NCBI GenBank assembly: GCA_003550325.1
Contig: QKWP01000202.1
Coordinates: 68,611 to 132,610 of the forward strand
Length of the DNA: 64,000 bases
Direction: 5' to 3'
DNA from: Gigaspora rosea
Lineage: Eukaryota > Glomeromycota > Glomeromycetes > Diversisporales > Gigasporaceae
Positions 1 to 12,795 of this stretch are shown in pieces. Position 1 is the first letter of the stretch, and every line of letters starts with the position of its first letter. The notes under the pieces are model-generated. The model was not told the origin of the DNA and did not search any database. It was given only the letters and a program-made list of their open reading frames with translations. The position numbers were made by a program, and so were the translations under genes.

Positions 1-1128
1 GCTAAACAAGTTTATTTAGATCAAGAAGTTATGATCAATTAGTAAAATTTAGAGAATCATAGCATTTTGTATAATTTTATTAATAAAATCACACAAATTT
101 CTATTATTCTCTAAATTTTACTAATTAATCATAACTTCTTGATCTAAGTAAACTTGTTAAGCACCAAAAAATATATCAATTCAGCATGATTTATTTTATT
201 TTCTTTAAAATTTGCGTCAAAGATGCTTAATTTTGAATTTTTGATGAAATTTAAAAAATTAAGCATATTTTCTTCAAATTTTAAGAAAAGTAAAATAAAA
301 TATGCCAATTATGTATTTTTTGGTGCTTAACAAGTTTACTTAGTGCAAGAAATTAAGATCAACTAGTAAAATTTAGAGAATTATAGTATTTTGTATAATT
401 TTATTAATAAAATTATACAAATTTCTAGTAATCTCTAAATTTTACTAATTGATCATAACTTATTGCACTAAGTAAACTTGTTAAGCATCAAAAATGCATT
501 AAATCAGCATGTTTTATTTTATTTTTCTTAAAATTTGAAGAAAAGATGCTTAATTTTGGAAATTTTCATCAAAAATTCAAAATTAAGTATCTTTAACGCA
601 AATTTTAAGGAAAATAAAATAAAATATACCGATATGATGTATTTTTGGTGCTAAACAAGTTTATTTAGATCAAGAAGTTATGATCAATTAGTAAAATTTA
701 GAGAATTATAGAAATTTGTATAATTTTGTTAATAAAATTATACAAATTTCTATTATTCTCTAAATTTTACTAATTGATCATAACTTCTTGATCTAAATAA
801 ACTTGTTTAGCGCCAATAAATACATCATATCGGTATATTTAATTTTATTTTCCTTAAAATTTGTATTAAGGATGCTTAATTTTGAATTTTTGATAAAAAT
901 TTTCAAAATTAAGCATCTTTTCTTCAAATTTTAAGAAAAGTAAATAAAATATGCCAATTTGATGTATTTTTTAGTGCTTAACAAGTTTACTTGGTGCAAG
1001 AAATTAAGATCAATTAGTAAAATTTAGAGAATTATAGAAATTTGTATAATTTTATTAATAAAAATTATACAAATTTCTATGATTCTTTAAATTTTACTAA
1101 TTGATTCTAACTTCTTGATTTAGGTAAA
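1..1128. repeat. Tandem array of alternating palindromes, 325-bp period
   Basis: Two different hairpin-forming units of about 162 bp alternate head to tail. Unit A begins GCTAAACAAGTTTA or GCTTAACAAGTTTA and ends in its inverse complement. Unit B is built around ATGCTTAATTTT and its inverse. Unit A starts at 1, 325, 650 and 976, so the period is 324-326 bp, and the array is cut by the left edge of the window. The last A unit decays near 1125. No coding sequence is visible. Confidence 0.9.
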
Positions 1129-1143
1129 TATATGCATATATTA

Positions 1144-1357
1144 TGAACCTGAACATGTTCATGAACCTTGAACTGAACCTGAACTGAACATTTTTTAAGT
1201 TCAGGTTTAGGTTCATGTTCAATAATTTTAAGTTCAGGTTTAGGTTCATGTTCAATAATTTTAAGTTCAGGTTCAGTTCAGTATTGAACTTTTAGAGCAG
1301 GTTCAGGTTCAGGTTCAGGTTCATTGAACCTGAACCTGAACCTCTATTGAACTGAAC
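1144..1357. repeat. Simple repeat of GAACCT / AGGTTC hexamers
   Basis: The left part carries GAACCTGAAC-type hexamers, the middle their inverse (AGGTTC), and the right end GAACCTGAACCT again. The tract can therefore fold on itself. It directly follows the palindrome array. Confidence 0.85.
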
Positions 1358-1370
1358 TTTGGAACCCTAT

Positions 1371-2750
1371 CCAAGGATCTGATTCAAAGATTGACCTATG
1401 ACTTTAAAATTCTATAATTAGTTCATGTGTGTATGTTGATGTGCATATGTACATATAGTTAAATGGATTTAATTTCTTTGACTAGTCATTGATTAAACAC
1501 AAAAAAGTAAATAATACAATAATATAACCTCTTTTAGTATTATTAAGGGTTCTTTTATGTGCTATATGGGAGTGCACCTATGATTAAATGTCCAAAGAAA
1601 CTAGTAGGTTGATTCATTCTGGTCTTGCTGAGTGTGCTATGTCTTTAATTAGTTCTTTTCAACTATATAGTATAATATAAATAAAAACTATGTATCAAGC
1701 CCTTGAGTCCAGTATTACTATCGTAATATTATAATATAATTTATTCTACTATGATAATTATTTTTTCTTATATTATTATTAAATTGATCGTATCTTCGAT
1801 CATCCTTGTATCATCCTACCTTATCTTTACTTTTATTATTCACACTTTTCTAATTTGTTTCTTTATACTTACCCTTTGTTATTACTAGGGATGTATACAG
1901 TTATGGTCAGTCATCAGTCAATCATTATTGTATTACTATAATATAAATCACAGTATTTTCCTATATTAACATGCTTTATAATCATTATTTTCCCTTACAT
2001 AATAATTAATTGATTATACTTCCGATTGTCCTTACATCGTTCCACCTTAATATTTGACCTTTCCTAATTTGTTTCTCCTAATTATTACCATATACTATAT
2101 AGACCTTTCTTATCTATCTATAGTACTCCCAATTCCCATATATGACCTCTATGTATATATTTAATTACTATACCGAATTCTATACTACATTATTCAGTGA
2201 TGCATGAAAGTGAATTGGGAATGGACAATACTAATTATCAGTTGAACAATCAAAGCTTTATATATTATAGCGAATCTGCTATCTGATGAAGAGTTAGTAA
2301 AGCAAATTTCAAAATAAATGTTTCAGGTGTAATATCTTAATGCAGAAAGAATACGAGGGGAAGTTCATTGGTGTTCAAGAAATTAAAGATTAGTAATTTC
2401 AGAAGGAAGCTGATCTTACAATTGAATAGTTTAGCTTTTATGTAAATTGAACATGTATATAAGTCTGATGAATTCATTCTTCATGTAACTTCAGAAAAGC
2501 ATTAGGCATTACAGTAATAATTCCTTCTTTATAATAACGTGAATTCTTATTATATCATATCTCGTGACTTTTATTTATTTTTGCATTGCTTTCTTTTTAA
2601 TCCCCTTTCCACATATTTATAAATCTGACCCTATGTATTCCTTCTCTTGTTTGCTATCGCTAACTAAACTCAGCCCCTAATCTGACGCTCTCACAATTTG
2701 ATAGTGACATCGGTTAATCACTCATAGCTGGTTGACCATGGTCGGTCATA
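1371..2750. other. Intergenic, no gene seen
   Basis: A+T-rich DNA with no convincing coding segment. Two diverged copies of a segment of about 200 bp lie side by side (roughly 1690-1880 and 1915-2095). They share ATTGATxxTxxTTCxGATxxTCCTT and CTAATTTGTTTCT-like stretches. Confidence 0.5.
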
Positions 2751-3580
2751 TTGTTAAGTAACTAGTTATAGCTGATAAATTATTTCCCAATTATTCAATA
2801 GATAACTAAATAAGTGACAAGTAGGGATTGGAACTGAACAGACTGCTGAAAGAGAAACAAAGCACGGCGATTTACATCACATGATCAATAAAACTATCAT
2901 TCATAATTCTGGTCAAATTTGCAGATCATTTAACCCAACTGCCAAGCATACCGCTCCGCCCTTAATCACATAATGATCATTAATAATATTAACAATTACA
3001 TTAAAGCCTTAGAAGAATTATATAAATAGAGTGACATTTGAACCACCAACAGAAGAACTAATCACAAGAAATCCCAGCAATACTAAAAGAACCTCAAGAC
3101 ACTCTCAAGACCCGGTGTCACTACAGTAATATTTCTGCGCCATGATGTTACTCAATTAACCACTGCCTTAATTTTGATTGATCATCGATCATCCTTAGAT
3201 GTACTCCAGTAACATATGTTATTAGAGTAGCTGTGCGATGCAAGGAACATTGCATATCACAGAGTTAAACAGTTATAGATGTAATTGTTATCTTGCTCAA
3301 CTTATCAATTTATAAACGTCTTGCTTGGAACAAGACACACACTGAAACAACTTTCAGGCATAAGTATCTTTACTATACGCTTCTCTTCACTTTTTCATTA
3401 CCAGTCAGAAGACTAACTTTTGCACTTTCTATTTATATTAATTCTGCGATTACATATATTGTGTAACTCTTATACTTCTCTATATTTTACGTTTTTCATT
3501 GTAATAAAATAAACTCTTAAATTCTACTAATAAAATCGTCTTTGTTACGGTAATCGATGATCACAATAACATTGCCCAAC
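2750..3580. repeat. Dispersed repeat, possibly a solo-LTR-like fossil
   Basis: This stretch has a TATA-like TATAAATAG near 3024, a more C-rich segment after it, and AATAAA-type signals near 3504-3530. That layout resembles a long terminal repeat, but I cannot fix TG/CA ends or a target duplication. Its part at about 3215-3325 recurs in inverse orientation at about 44985-45090, sharing AACTGTTTAACTCTGTGATA. It is certainly a dispersed repeat; the LTR reading is only a suggestion. Confidence 0.3.
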
Positions 3581-3704
3581 ATTATAATACTTGTTATAAT
3601 ACTGGTCAATTTTATTACCATATGAGTTGTTCGAATTTATTTTCATTCTATCTTTGCACTTTTAGTTTTGTTATACATTTCATAATAAATCACTAATAAT
3701 CACT

Positions 3705-4047
3705 TTATAGGCAACTTAGTTCATAGACAATTAATTTACAGACGAGATTATTCTACAGATGGTTAATTCACAGACTAATTCATTTTGTTGACAATATATT
3801 TAGCCAACAATTTTTTCATAAATTACACCAGCTTTACTGTAAATTCTCGAAACAATGCCGATGTCTGCTATTTCAAGAATTTACGGTAAATTAAAACTTA
3901 ATTCTAACGACAATGACTAGAATTAATTTGTCTGTGAAATCTGATGCCATTGAAATAACTACCAATCAAATAAACTTATCTGTGAATAAATCGACTATAA
4001 AATAACTTTATCTATAATTAAATTCTCTGCGAACTAGGTTGTTTGTG
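3705..4047. repeat. Inverted-repeat element
   Basis: Left-arm words such as TTAGTTCATAGA, TTAATTTACAGAC and TTAATTCACAGAC are matched in inverse order on the right (TCTGCGAACTAGGTTG and others). The centre is a hairpin of TTTACTGTAAATTCT against AGAATTTACGGTAAA (about 3832-3892). It looks like a short non-autonomous element. Confidence 0.65.
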
Positions 4048-4059
4048 TAATTTTTGGTG

Positions 4060-5491
4060 AATTTATGCTACTAAATATAATATTAAATAAAAACTCAATA
4101 AAAACGAAATAGATCACAATAAATACAATTTGAATCTTAAGGCAATCTGATAGCGATAGAGAATATTTTACCTGATTTCGTTCCACCATATATACATATT
4201 ACCTCAGAATAACAAATTGCAAATCTGGTTTATACACGAACAGTAGAAGTGTATTACACCCAGCATATTGACATGTGAAATCATAGGTTTTTAACACCCA
4301 ATCAAATGCAAGCTTTGCGAACTCGCCATTCTAGATGGCACGAAACCATACACTCTGTCATGCATAACTACATTCCTGGGAAGGCGAGACCAACTGGATT
4401 CTGTGTTTTACATTAACCCTCAGAGTCCCCCTCACCCTCATAGTCAAAAAAAATTTAGATAAATCAAACTACTTAATTACATAATAATTTACTAGCAACT
4501 ATTACAAAAAAATCTAAATAAATTCATACTTATTTAATTTTCTAAACAAACTTAAGAGATAAAAAAAAAATTTTTTAGACTTCCATTATTTTCAAACAAG
4601 TTAATTCTAAACTCACAAATGAACACATTAAAATTATGTCTTTTTACATAATAGAATTATGGTTTAAATTTTAAAACAATAACCAGCAGTCAATAAATAA
4701 GTACAAAATCTTGTTCATCTCTAAATATATAATATATCAATACATTACAATATATCATTTATTTATAACTCCCTTTAAGCAACTCAAGCGCCTAGTTTTA
4801 AATTAATAAAATTTAATATTCAAAATGGGACATTTCCATCTCTAAGTGTCACCCACTATATATAAATTTTTAAAATTTTAAAGATCTTGTTTGCAATAAA
4901 AACACTTCATACTTTAGTAACAAGCACATATATTATCTATAACTTTATCAAAATAAAAAATATATATATTTTTTATATAAGCTTAGTTATTGCTATAAAT
5001 TTAAAAAAGTTACATCATTTCCAAACCGCGATAATAAAAAAAAAAAAAATAAATCTTGGCACTTAAAAAAAATTACATTCAAAAGGAGTAGGATTCATAT
5101 TGTTCTACATCTTAGGATCAAAAGGAACCTTTATCTAAAGATATTTTTAGCACTTAGAGAATTTACTATAACTTATAAATAAAACTCAAATAAAATAATA
5201 TAATAATAATGAAAGAATAACGAAAATAATTGTAGAATTTCAAAACTTGGGAAAGGAAGAATCATTGATCAACTTTGGTTGACAGATCGATTAAAAATTT
5301 TAACTGATATCAGATTTAATTATTATATATATCAATCTTCTAAATGTTTTAACCGATAAAATATTTGTTAATATTTATTCAAAAAATGATTGAAAGGCTA
5401 CCTAAAAGATTATATAATTTAATATTCACCCATATTAGTGTAATAGCGTGGGTCTAGAACTAGTAAGTTATTATCAAATGAAATTTCAACT
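4060..5491. other. A+T-rich intergenic, downstream of the kinase-like gene
   Basis: Nothing recognisable as a gene. Long A and T runs dominate from 4440 on. This would hold the 3' flank of the minus-strand kinase-like gene; I could not place its polyadenylation site. Confidence 0.5.
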
Positions 5492-8024
5492 TCAATTTTT
5501 TTTGAAGATGCGCGATCTAATATAATTAAAATATATTTGGATTATATACAATGCAATATATAGGTACAAGTTTTTCATACCAAATAACGTACAAACTATA
5601 TTGTACAAAATTGGCTGGCATGACCTGTAAATTAAATTTATCATAAATAAAGAAATACCTTTTATTTTTTTAGTATCAATAAGTTTACTAGTGTATTTAG
5701 ATTTTTCGTATTTTTGATAGATAGGCGCACGAGTAAATTTATTCGCATTTAAGAATTTTTTTTTGATATTATTTGTATCATCCGAGCCGGTTATTTCATT
5801 ACACCATTCATTAAGTTTATCATAAACATCCTTAGCAATAGGTCGTTTTTGCGGGTCTGAATTCATGCATTGGTTCGCTAATTCGATATATAAATCGGGA
5901 GTCCCTTTGGCAAATTCTGGCAACCAATTCTTATTAATAATTTCGATCGCAAGATTTTCGTCAAATGGATGACCAACACAGGATCTTTTTCCGGATGACA
6001 TTTCTGCCATAATAATACCCAAACTATAAATATCGGCCGCTTGTGTAGGTTGTTCTCCTAACAAGACTTCTGGAGCGACATATGGCATGACTCCATAGAT
6101 TTCACTTTTTGAATCATGTTCGTCTTTACCTCTAAATGTTTCCGGATCTGAAATATATGGTTTTAAATTATGTTGTAGATCTTGATCTATCAAAATATTA
6201 CCTCTGTGCATGTTGTTATGAATATTTCCGTTCCCATGTATTTGCATTAAGCCTTTTGTTATATCAACAAGTAGCTTTAATTTATCCAGCCATTTGAGCT
6301 CTTTAAAATATTTTGATAAAAATTCATGAAGATTTCCACTGTTTGCGTACTGATGTACCATCAAATATTCTTCTGATTTGGCATCCTTTGTTATCCCATA
6401 TATTTCAAGCTCAGGTCCACATTGTATTAGATTTTTGAACTGATGAAAATATAAAAAGAATTAATTTGACGTTAACAGAAAATATAATGATAGGTATTTA
6501 CTAATTAACTTACTTTTCTCAAAAATTCAAAAGAATTTGTTGAATTTGTTTGAGGATTAGGTGACAATTTAAGTGTCTTAAGCGCAACAGAGAATAATGG
6601 TTGACGCGATCGTTCATATTTGTCATCCTCTATATTCAAGATTCGTTTTCCATCCAACCAATCTGCTGAATATACTTTAGAAAATCCACCTCGACCAATT
6701 TCCTGTAGGTTTTGTAGCCTATCAAATGGAATCCATTCAATTATCTTATCATACGCAGTAGCTTTAAGCTGAAAATCTTTTATGCAATCATCAATATTTT
6801 CATCTCCACTTGTCCACCCTTGAGTTGTTTTCCAAGGATCACATGATTGGCACCACACCTCAGAAGTGTTGTATTGTTTGCAGCTTTCACATATTCCATA
6901 TGATTCATTTCTTATAGAACTAAATTCATCTAAAACTATCATAAATCCGTTAGATGTTGCATCATCTTTAGTAATTCCATATACTGTATTACAATTTAAT
7001 TGCATGTGGTTTTTAAACTTGTAAACCATTGTATATTAGTAGTATCTCATTTCTATATTATATAAGCTGTTAATAATAACTGTGTTTAACTTACTTCTTT
7101 TATAAATTCTAAAGCATCCATTTGAGAACTCGGTAATTTTTTGAGGTTAACGCCACAGAGTTCAGTGCGTGACTGTTTATCATTTTCAACTTTTCGAATA
7201 CCGTCTAACCAGGTTGCCATGAATAGTATTTCGGACTCTTTCTCACTAATCTTTTGCAAATTAGTTAACCTATTAAATGGAATCCATTCAATCACCTTCT
7301 CGTATTCTGTAGCGTTAAGCTGGAATTCTTTAATGCAATTATTGATATATTTATCGCCACTTGTCCACTTTGTCAACTCTTGAGTTGTTTTCCAAATATC
7401 ACATGATTGGCACCAGGCTAAAGAAGTGTTGTAATGCTTGAAATGCTCGCATTGTCCATAAGATTTATTTCTTTTAGAACTAAACTCATCTGGGACGACT
7501 ATCATATATCCTTTAGAGGTTGCTCCGTCTTTAGTTATTCCATAAATTATGTTGTTATTTGATTGCATAAGTGCCTTAAACTTATAAAGTTGATGAATAA
7601 TGTATTAGTAGTGTTGCATTTTCTATATTGTAAATTGTTGATAAATTTGTGATTTTATCTTACTTCTTTTATAAAATTTGAAGTGCTTATTTGGGAGCCA
7701 GGTAATGCTTTGATGTTAACACTACAAGATTCACTGCGTGACTGCACATTATTAGGTCCGATTTTACGGAAACCAGTTTCCCAGGTTGCTATAAATAATA
7801 CTTCGTCTCTATTTTCTCTAATTTTTTGCAAATTGGTTAGTTTATTAAATTGAATCCATTCGATCACATTCTCGTATTCAATAGCCTTAAGCTGAAATTC
7901 TTTAATGCAATTATCGATGTCTTCATTTCCACTTGACCACCCTTGGATTGCTTTTTTAGGATCACATTTGTTACACCACGCTGGAGAAGTGTTTGGATTA
8001 TTACAATTCTTGCATACTCCATTT
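5492..8024 (-). CDS. Kinase-like protein with three tandem N-lobe modules (large exons)
   Basis: In gene order the large exons are 8024-7664 (C), 7580-7095 (B), 7017-6514 (A) and 6439-5492 (D). All have GT-AG borders; the C/B, B/A and A/D introns are phase 0. C, B and A are homologous: a C-x2-C...W-C-x2-C module, W-[ST]-SG...ID..I, FQL.A...IEWI.F, then a kinase N-lobe. Only A keeps a glycine loop (IGRGGFSKV) and VALK. B and C have lost the loop but keep the lysine. D carries the C-lobe, but the HRD motif reads HNN (IHNNMHRGN) and the DFG position reads SDPE, so catalysis is doubtful and a pseudokinase is likely. APE and the D-x-YSLG region are intact. D ends in a hydrophobic tail that may be intron read-through. 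The 5' part continues into the micro-exon ladder at 8096-17088. Belonging to the mycorrhizal-fungus kinase expansion is a family-level inference. Confidence 0.85.
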
Positions 8025-8599
8025 CTTTTGTGAAAAATAAATTTATTTAGTCTTTATAATTCATATTAATCGACAATTTTTGAATAGATTCCTACCGTCT
8101 ATTTTAATATGAAAGAAAGAAAAATTTTTTCTTGTACATATCTTTGTGAATAATCTTAACAATAATGATGCTGATTTGTATACTCACTCTTTTTCATCAG
8201 CAATCCTTTAAAAAATAATATTTAGAATACTTTCGTAAAGATTCATTTTAAAAATTATAATTATGAATTTTTACACTTACCCACTGGAGATTTGACAATT
8301 ATATAAATGAAATAATTAGCAATCATGATCGTGAAACACTAGCTTTTAAAAAAGCCTATTACTCACCGTCTATTAATTTAAACATACAATTCAGTTATAT
8401 TTAAATAGAATTTATTTGAATTATCTATTTTAACAAAATAATACTTACTCCCTAAAAATTTATTTTTGAGAACTAAATTCTTATTTTAAAATATGATTCC
8501 GGCAATTTATACTTACAAGCTGTCAGTTTAATTAGAATATTTATTACTGTGAATCACTAACTTTAAAATAAAAATATAAAATAAAAATATAAAATTTCT

Positions 8600-9240
8600 A
8601 TACTTACTCATCACTTTATTTAATAAATTAAAAACAGTTATTAATAATAAATTGCAAAAACGATTTTGAATATTTATAAAAATTATTTAATTAATATAAT
8701 CTATACTTACTCGGAGCATCTTTATTTAATTGATTAAAAACAATTATTAATAACAACGATTTCAAAATTATTTGATATAATCTATACTTACCCGCAGCTT
8801 TATTTAATAGATTAAAAGCAGTTATTAATAACAAATTGCAAAAACCGTCTTGAATGCTTATAACAATTATTTAATTTATATTATCTATACTTACATGCAG
8901 CTTTATTTAACAGAATAAAAGCAGTCATTAATAACAAATTGCAAAACAACTTTAAACTTTTACAAAAATTATATAATTAATATAATCCATACTTACCCGC
9001 AGCTTTATTTAATAGATTAAAATTGCAAAAAAATTTTGAATATTTATAAAAATTATTTAATTAATAATTTATAATAAATATAAATATATTAATAATTCAA
9101 TTTGTACTTACATTTTATACCTTTATTTAACAGATTTAAAAACAACAAAATAATAAATTAAATATTGCTTAAAAATATAAATAAATTAATTAATTCAATT
9201 TGTACTTACATTATATACCTTTATTTAACAGATTTAAAAA
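8600..9240 (-). repeat. Recently duplicated intron/micro-exon units
   Basis: Six or seven near-identical units of 80-115 bp. Each carries TTAAATAAAG directly before a 6- or 9-nt interval and then GTAAGTA. The units at 8792, 8895 and 8997 carry CTGCGG, CTGCAT and CTGCGG. The pair at 9112 and 9210 is a 98-bp direct duplication with GTATAAAAT and GTATATAAT. The similarity is much higher than elsewhere in the ladder, so these are the youngest units and show growth by tandem duplication. Confidence 0.8.
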
Positions 9241-9270
9241 CAACAAAATAATAAATTAAATATTGCTTAA

Positions 9271-9795
9271 TTCGTGATTCGCGAGAGATGTACAGAATTT
9301 CTATATATAGAAATGGGGATATTAAATAATAAAAACAATTAATACGTATAATCTGGAGCCGGAATTAAAATTTCACAATTCCTGTCAAGCCAATATCTTT
9401 TGTATTGCTAACCAAACTGTAGAGACAAGTTTTCTCTTTCTAATGGTGGTAAAATCATCAAAATTGGCCTAATATATCAAGAGGTATTCTTATTTTTGTC
9501 TTTGTGGCTGTATGATATTTCTTTGCAGATCTGCAAAGAAATTTCATATGATCATAAAGACAAAAAGAGAATATCTCTTGATATACTAGGCCAATTCTGA
9601 TGATTTTACCACCATTAGAAAGAGAAAACTTGCCTCTACAGTTTAGTTAGCAATACAAAAGATGTTAACTTGACAGGAATTGAGAAATTTTAATTCCGGC
9701 TCTAGATTATAGGTATTAATTGTTTTTATTATATTTAATATCCCCACATGTATATATAGTATTACTATAGTAATTCTTTCCATCTCTCACGAATT
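9271..9795. mobile_element. Palindromic non-autonomous element in a ladder intron
   Basis: A nearly perfect 525-bp palindrome centred on CTTTGCAGATCTGCAAAG (about 9523-9540), with ends TTCGTGA...GAGAGATG and CATCTCTCACGAA. It sits in one ladder intron; removing it leaves about 90 nt, the normal unit spacing. No coding capacity. Confidence 0.85.
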
Positions 9796-10777
9796 ACTAA
9801 TTAAATATTATTTTAAAATGAATTAATTACTTACATGCTTTTAATTGTTTTGCAATAAGTATAAACCAATTTAATAATTTATAATTTATAATATAAAATA
9901 TTTGAAATATAATATTAGTTTATACCTACCAGCTGATAATATAGAATAATTAAAATTTTAAGATAGTATTTGCATGAAAATTTCTAATTTTACGCGTATT
10001 GTACATAGGTAATACAGTAATTTCAAATCCGTGTAACAAAAATATTTACGAGAAAAAAAGAACACCTTGCTAAACTTAGAATAAAGTAAGTATGGGATTG
10101 GATAGGATATAGGGTAGGATGATAGCGCAGCTTCATGATCAATATTTTAAGATATAAACAATTAGTTAAAGAAAGTAATAATTTTGCGCTACACTGGATC
10201 CTTCATTCTGACAGGCTTTTCTATATACCCATGTACAGACACATGATGTCCAAATAGAACTTTCCTATTTGTTTAATTATTTTTAAAATAATTTATTTTA
10301 TACTTACTGGCTATTAAATTTATATTAAAGATTATATAAAGTTTAAAAATAAATTATAAAATATAAATTAAATTTAATACTTACATACTAAATAATTATC
10401 ATTTATTTAAAATAATATTTAAAATAATATTATTAAAATATTAAAAAATTAGAATAAACTATTTACTTACACGCTTTTAATTATTTGCAATAAATATAAA
10501 AATAATTTAATATAATATATAAAATATAAATTATTACAATTCCGAATTAAATTCAGTTTGCCAATCATGACTTGTAAAGCATGATCGTAAACTGCACAAT
10601 ATATCTATATAGATCATGCAATGACAAAATATTACAAAATTTATTCTGTTGGAGTAAATAATTAACTGTAACATACACAATGCATAGCCAGTTATTTGCT
10701 AATTTTATAATATTAATCATTGTATAACCAATACTTTATAATTATTTAAATTTAAATTATTTAAATATTGAGAGTTA

Positions 10778-11093
10778 TCATTCATCGCCAGTGCCACCTC
10801 GATCGACCAATTGGGATGTAGGATCAGGTGTAACATGAAATCGAAGCAAAACAATCTTTTTTTAAAAAATCGCTTCTAACTTAAAATTTTGACTAAGAAA
10901 CTACACTTTTTTCTTGCAAAAAAAATTCCTTGCGAAATTTTGGGTTGGGAGGGCCTTCTAGCTCTTGCCCTGCCAAACCCTAACCCTAATCGTAACGCGG
11001 CAGCTATTTGTTTTGTTTTGATTAATGTAAAATCAAAAAAAAAACAAAATGATTGGTCGATCAGGGGTAGCGATGCATCGCACTAGCGATGAA
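10778..11093. mobile_element. Inverted-repeat element, CATTCATCGC family (copy 1)
   Basis: The ends read CATTCATCGCCAGTGC and GCACTAGCGATGAATG. The interior holds GATCAGGTGTAACATG and CCTAACCCTAATCG, which is not telomeric. A second copy of the family lies in the opposite orientation at about 40328-40640. The short open frame inside (10889-11086) is not a gene. Confidence 0.8.
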
Positions 11094-11611
11094 TGTTAAA
11101 AATCTTAAATATAATAGTTTATACTTACGAGCTAATAATTTAGCATGATTAAAATTTTAAAATACTATTATTTGTTTGAATATTTTTAAAAAAATTGATT
11201 ATATACTTACGGACTATTAATTTAATAATGGAAAAAATTTAAATATAATGTTTAATAACAAATTATAAAATATAGATTAAATTTGTTACTTACAAACTAA
11301 CAAATTTTTATATATTTAAAATAATATTAATAAAAAAAATTATATATTTATTTAAAATAACAAATAAATATTTATTTAAATGTTAATATTCAAAATATAT
11401 AAATTAAATAGTTATATTTTTAAATAAAATAATATATTAAAAAATAAAATTAAATTATACTTACGCGCTAATAATTTATATAATTAAGATTATTTATTTA
11501 TTGAGCTGAGTTATTTAAAAATTTTTAAACTATTTATACTTACAGTCTATTAAAATTTATATAATAAAAGTTAAATAAAGTTTAAAACAAATTACATAAT
11601 ATGCTAAAATA

Positions 11612-12026
11612 CTATTCCTAATAGATCAGCAATACCGATCTTGATGGTTATAAAAATATACAGTCAGACCTCTCTAAATGCATAGCGTCGGGACCATAGT
11701 AAAAATTTTCAAAAATATGCATTTAGAGAGGTTATGCATTTAGAGAGGTAAAAATCTAGAAGTGTTATATTAAGTTGGGCCAAAAAAAAAGCTATGCATT
11801 TAGGGAGATTTTACTTAGATATGCATTTAGGGAGGTCTGACTGTATTTGAATACTGTTCCTGAAAGAGTCTTAAATATGACCCAATCCTAAAAATTCATA
11901 TATTTTGCTATAGTAGCATAATATTTTAGAGACCCTTTTTAAAACCCTATCAGGGTCGTGTATATAAATCTATTTTTTCCTATCCCCATCAAGAAAATTG
12001 CTGTCGATCTGTTAGGAACTGTATCT
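11612..12026. mobile_element. Inverted-repeat element split by a TA-flanked insertion
   Basis: The left arm (ATTCCTAATAGATCAGCAAT...GATCTTGATGG) is matched in inverse by the right arm (CCATCAAG...GATCTGTTAGGAACTG). A separate pogo-like element (11661-11843) is nested in it. Removing both leaves a ladder intron of about 104 nt. Confidence 0.7.
11661..11843. mobile_element. Pogo/mariner-like MITE with TA target duplication
   Basis: Ends are CAGTCAGACCTCTCTAAATG and its inverse, flanked on both sides by TA. CAGT-starting ends rich in CTCTCTA with a TA duplication are usual for the pogo branch of Tc1/mariner. At 183 bp it has no coding capacity. Confidence 0.85.
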
Positions 12027-12108
12027 TTGCACACGGCATAAATTAAATTAAATTTTATACTTACGCACTAACAAATAATTAAATAATTATGTATTTGAAA
12101 TAATATAT

Positions 12109-12362
12109 GTTAATTATGATACTAACTGTGCAGTTCAAAATGAAATCAGATCAAAATAAGATTTTGCATAGTATACAATAGAAAAGCCACCAAAAAATAC
12201 AAAATTTTTGGGTGCATTTTTTTGGATTTTTTTTAGAGTTAGGGGTTGATTTAGTGGTAGAATTTATAGCAAACACGTATAATGATAAGTAGATTTTAGG
12301 AGGTTAAATAGAAATTCCAGATTTCATTTTTAATCCGATTTCATTATAATCCACGACAATAA
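12109..12362. mobile_element. Probable inverted-repeat element
   Basis: Ends carry TGAAATCAGATCAAAATAAG and an approximate inverse (TTTTTAATCCGATTTCA). The stretch interrupts a ladder intron that would otherwise be about 72 nt. Confidence 0.5.
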
Positions 12363-12795
12363 CTAATAATTAATAAATATTTTACTTACGCGCTAAATAT
12401 GCATTTTTTATATATATTAAATCATATTTTGAATAAAATTTATAATAAGTAATAAAAAATAAATAAAAATTTAATAATTTATACAATTAAAAACATTATT
12501 TGTTATGCTAAATTATTTAGTTATTTTTAAACTAATTTATTTTATACTTACTACCTATTAAATTTATAGTAAAATTTTTATAAAGTTTAAAAAAATTATA
12601 AATATAAATTAAAAATAAAATAATAATAATTAATAATAAGTGCAAATATAAATAAATATATACTTACAATCTATTATATATTAAATTTTTTTAGTTAATA
12701 TAAATAAAATTTATTTTAAATAACATTATTATACTTACCCACTATAATATAAGTAAAAATTTCAATATTTAATATTTTGAATATTTATTTTATAT

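Noticed and set aside
1-1128. CRISPR-like array from regular repeats
   Set aside because: The spacers are themselves repeated palindromes and the genome is eukaryotic.
8545-8558. Possible 9-nt unit (AG-TGATTCACA-GT)
   Set aside because: The donor GTAATAAA is weak; left out, although 9 nt would keep the frame.
10976-10992. CCCTAACCCTAA as telomeric repeat (also near 24700, 41870)
   Set aside because: Only one or two units each, always inside inverted-repeat elements.
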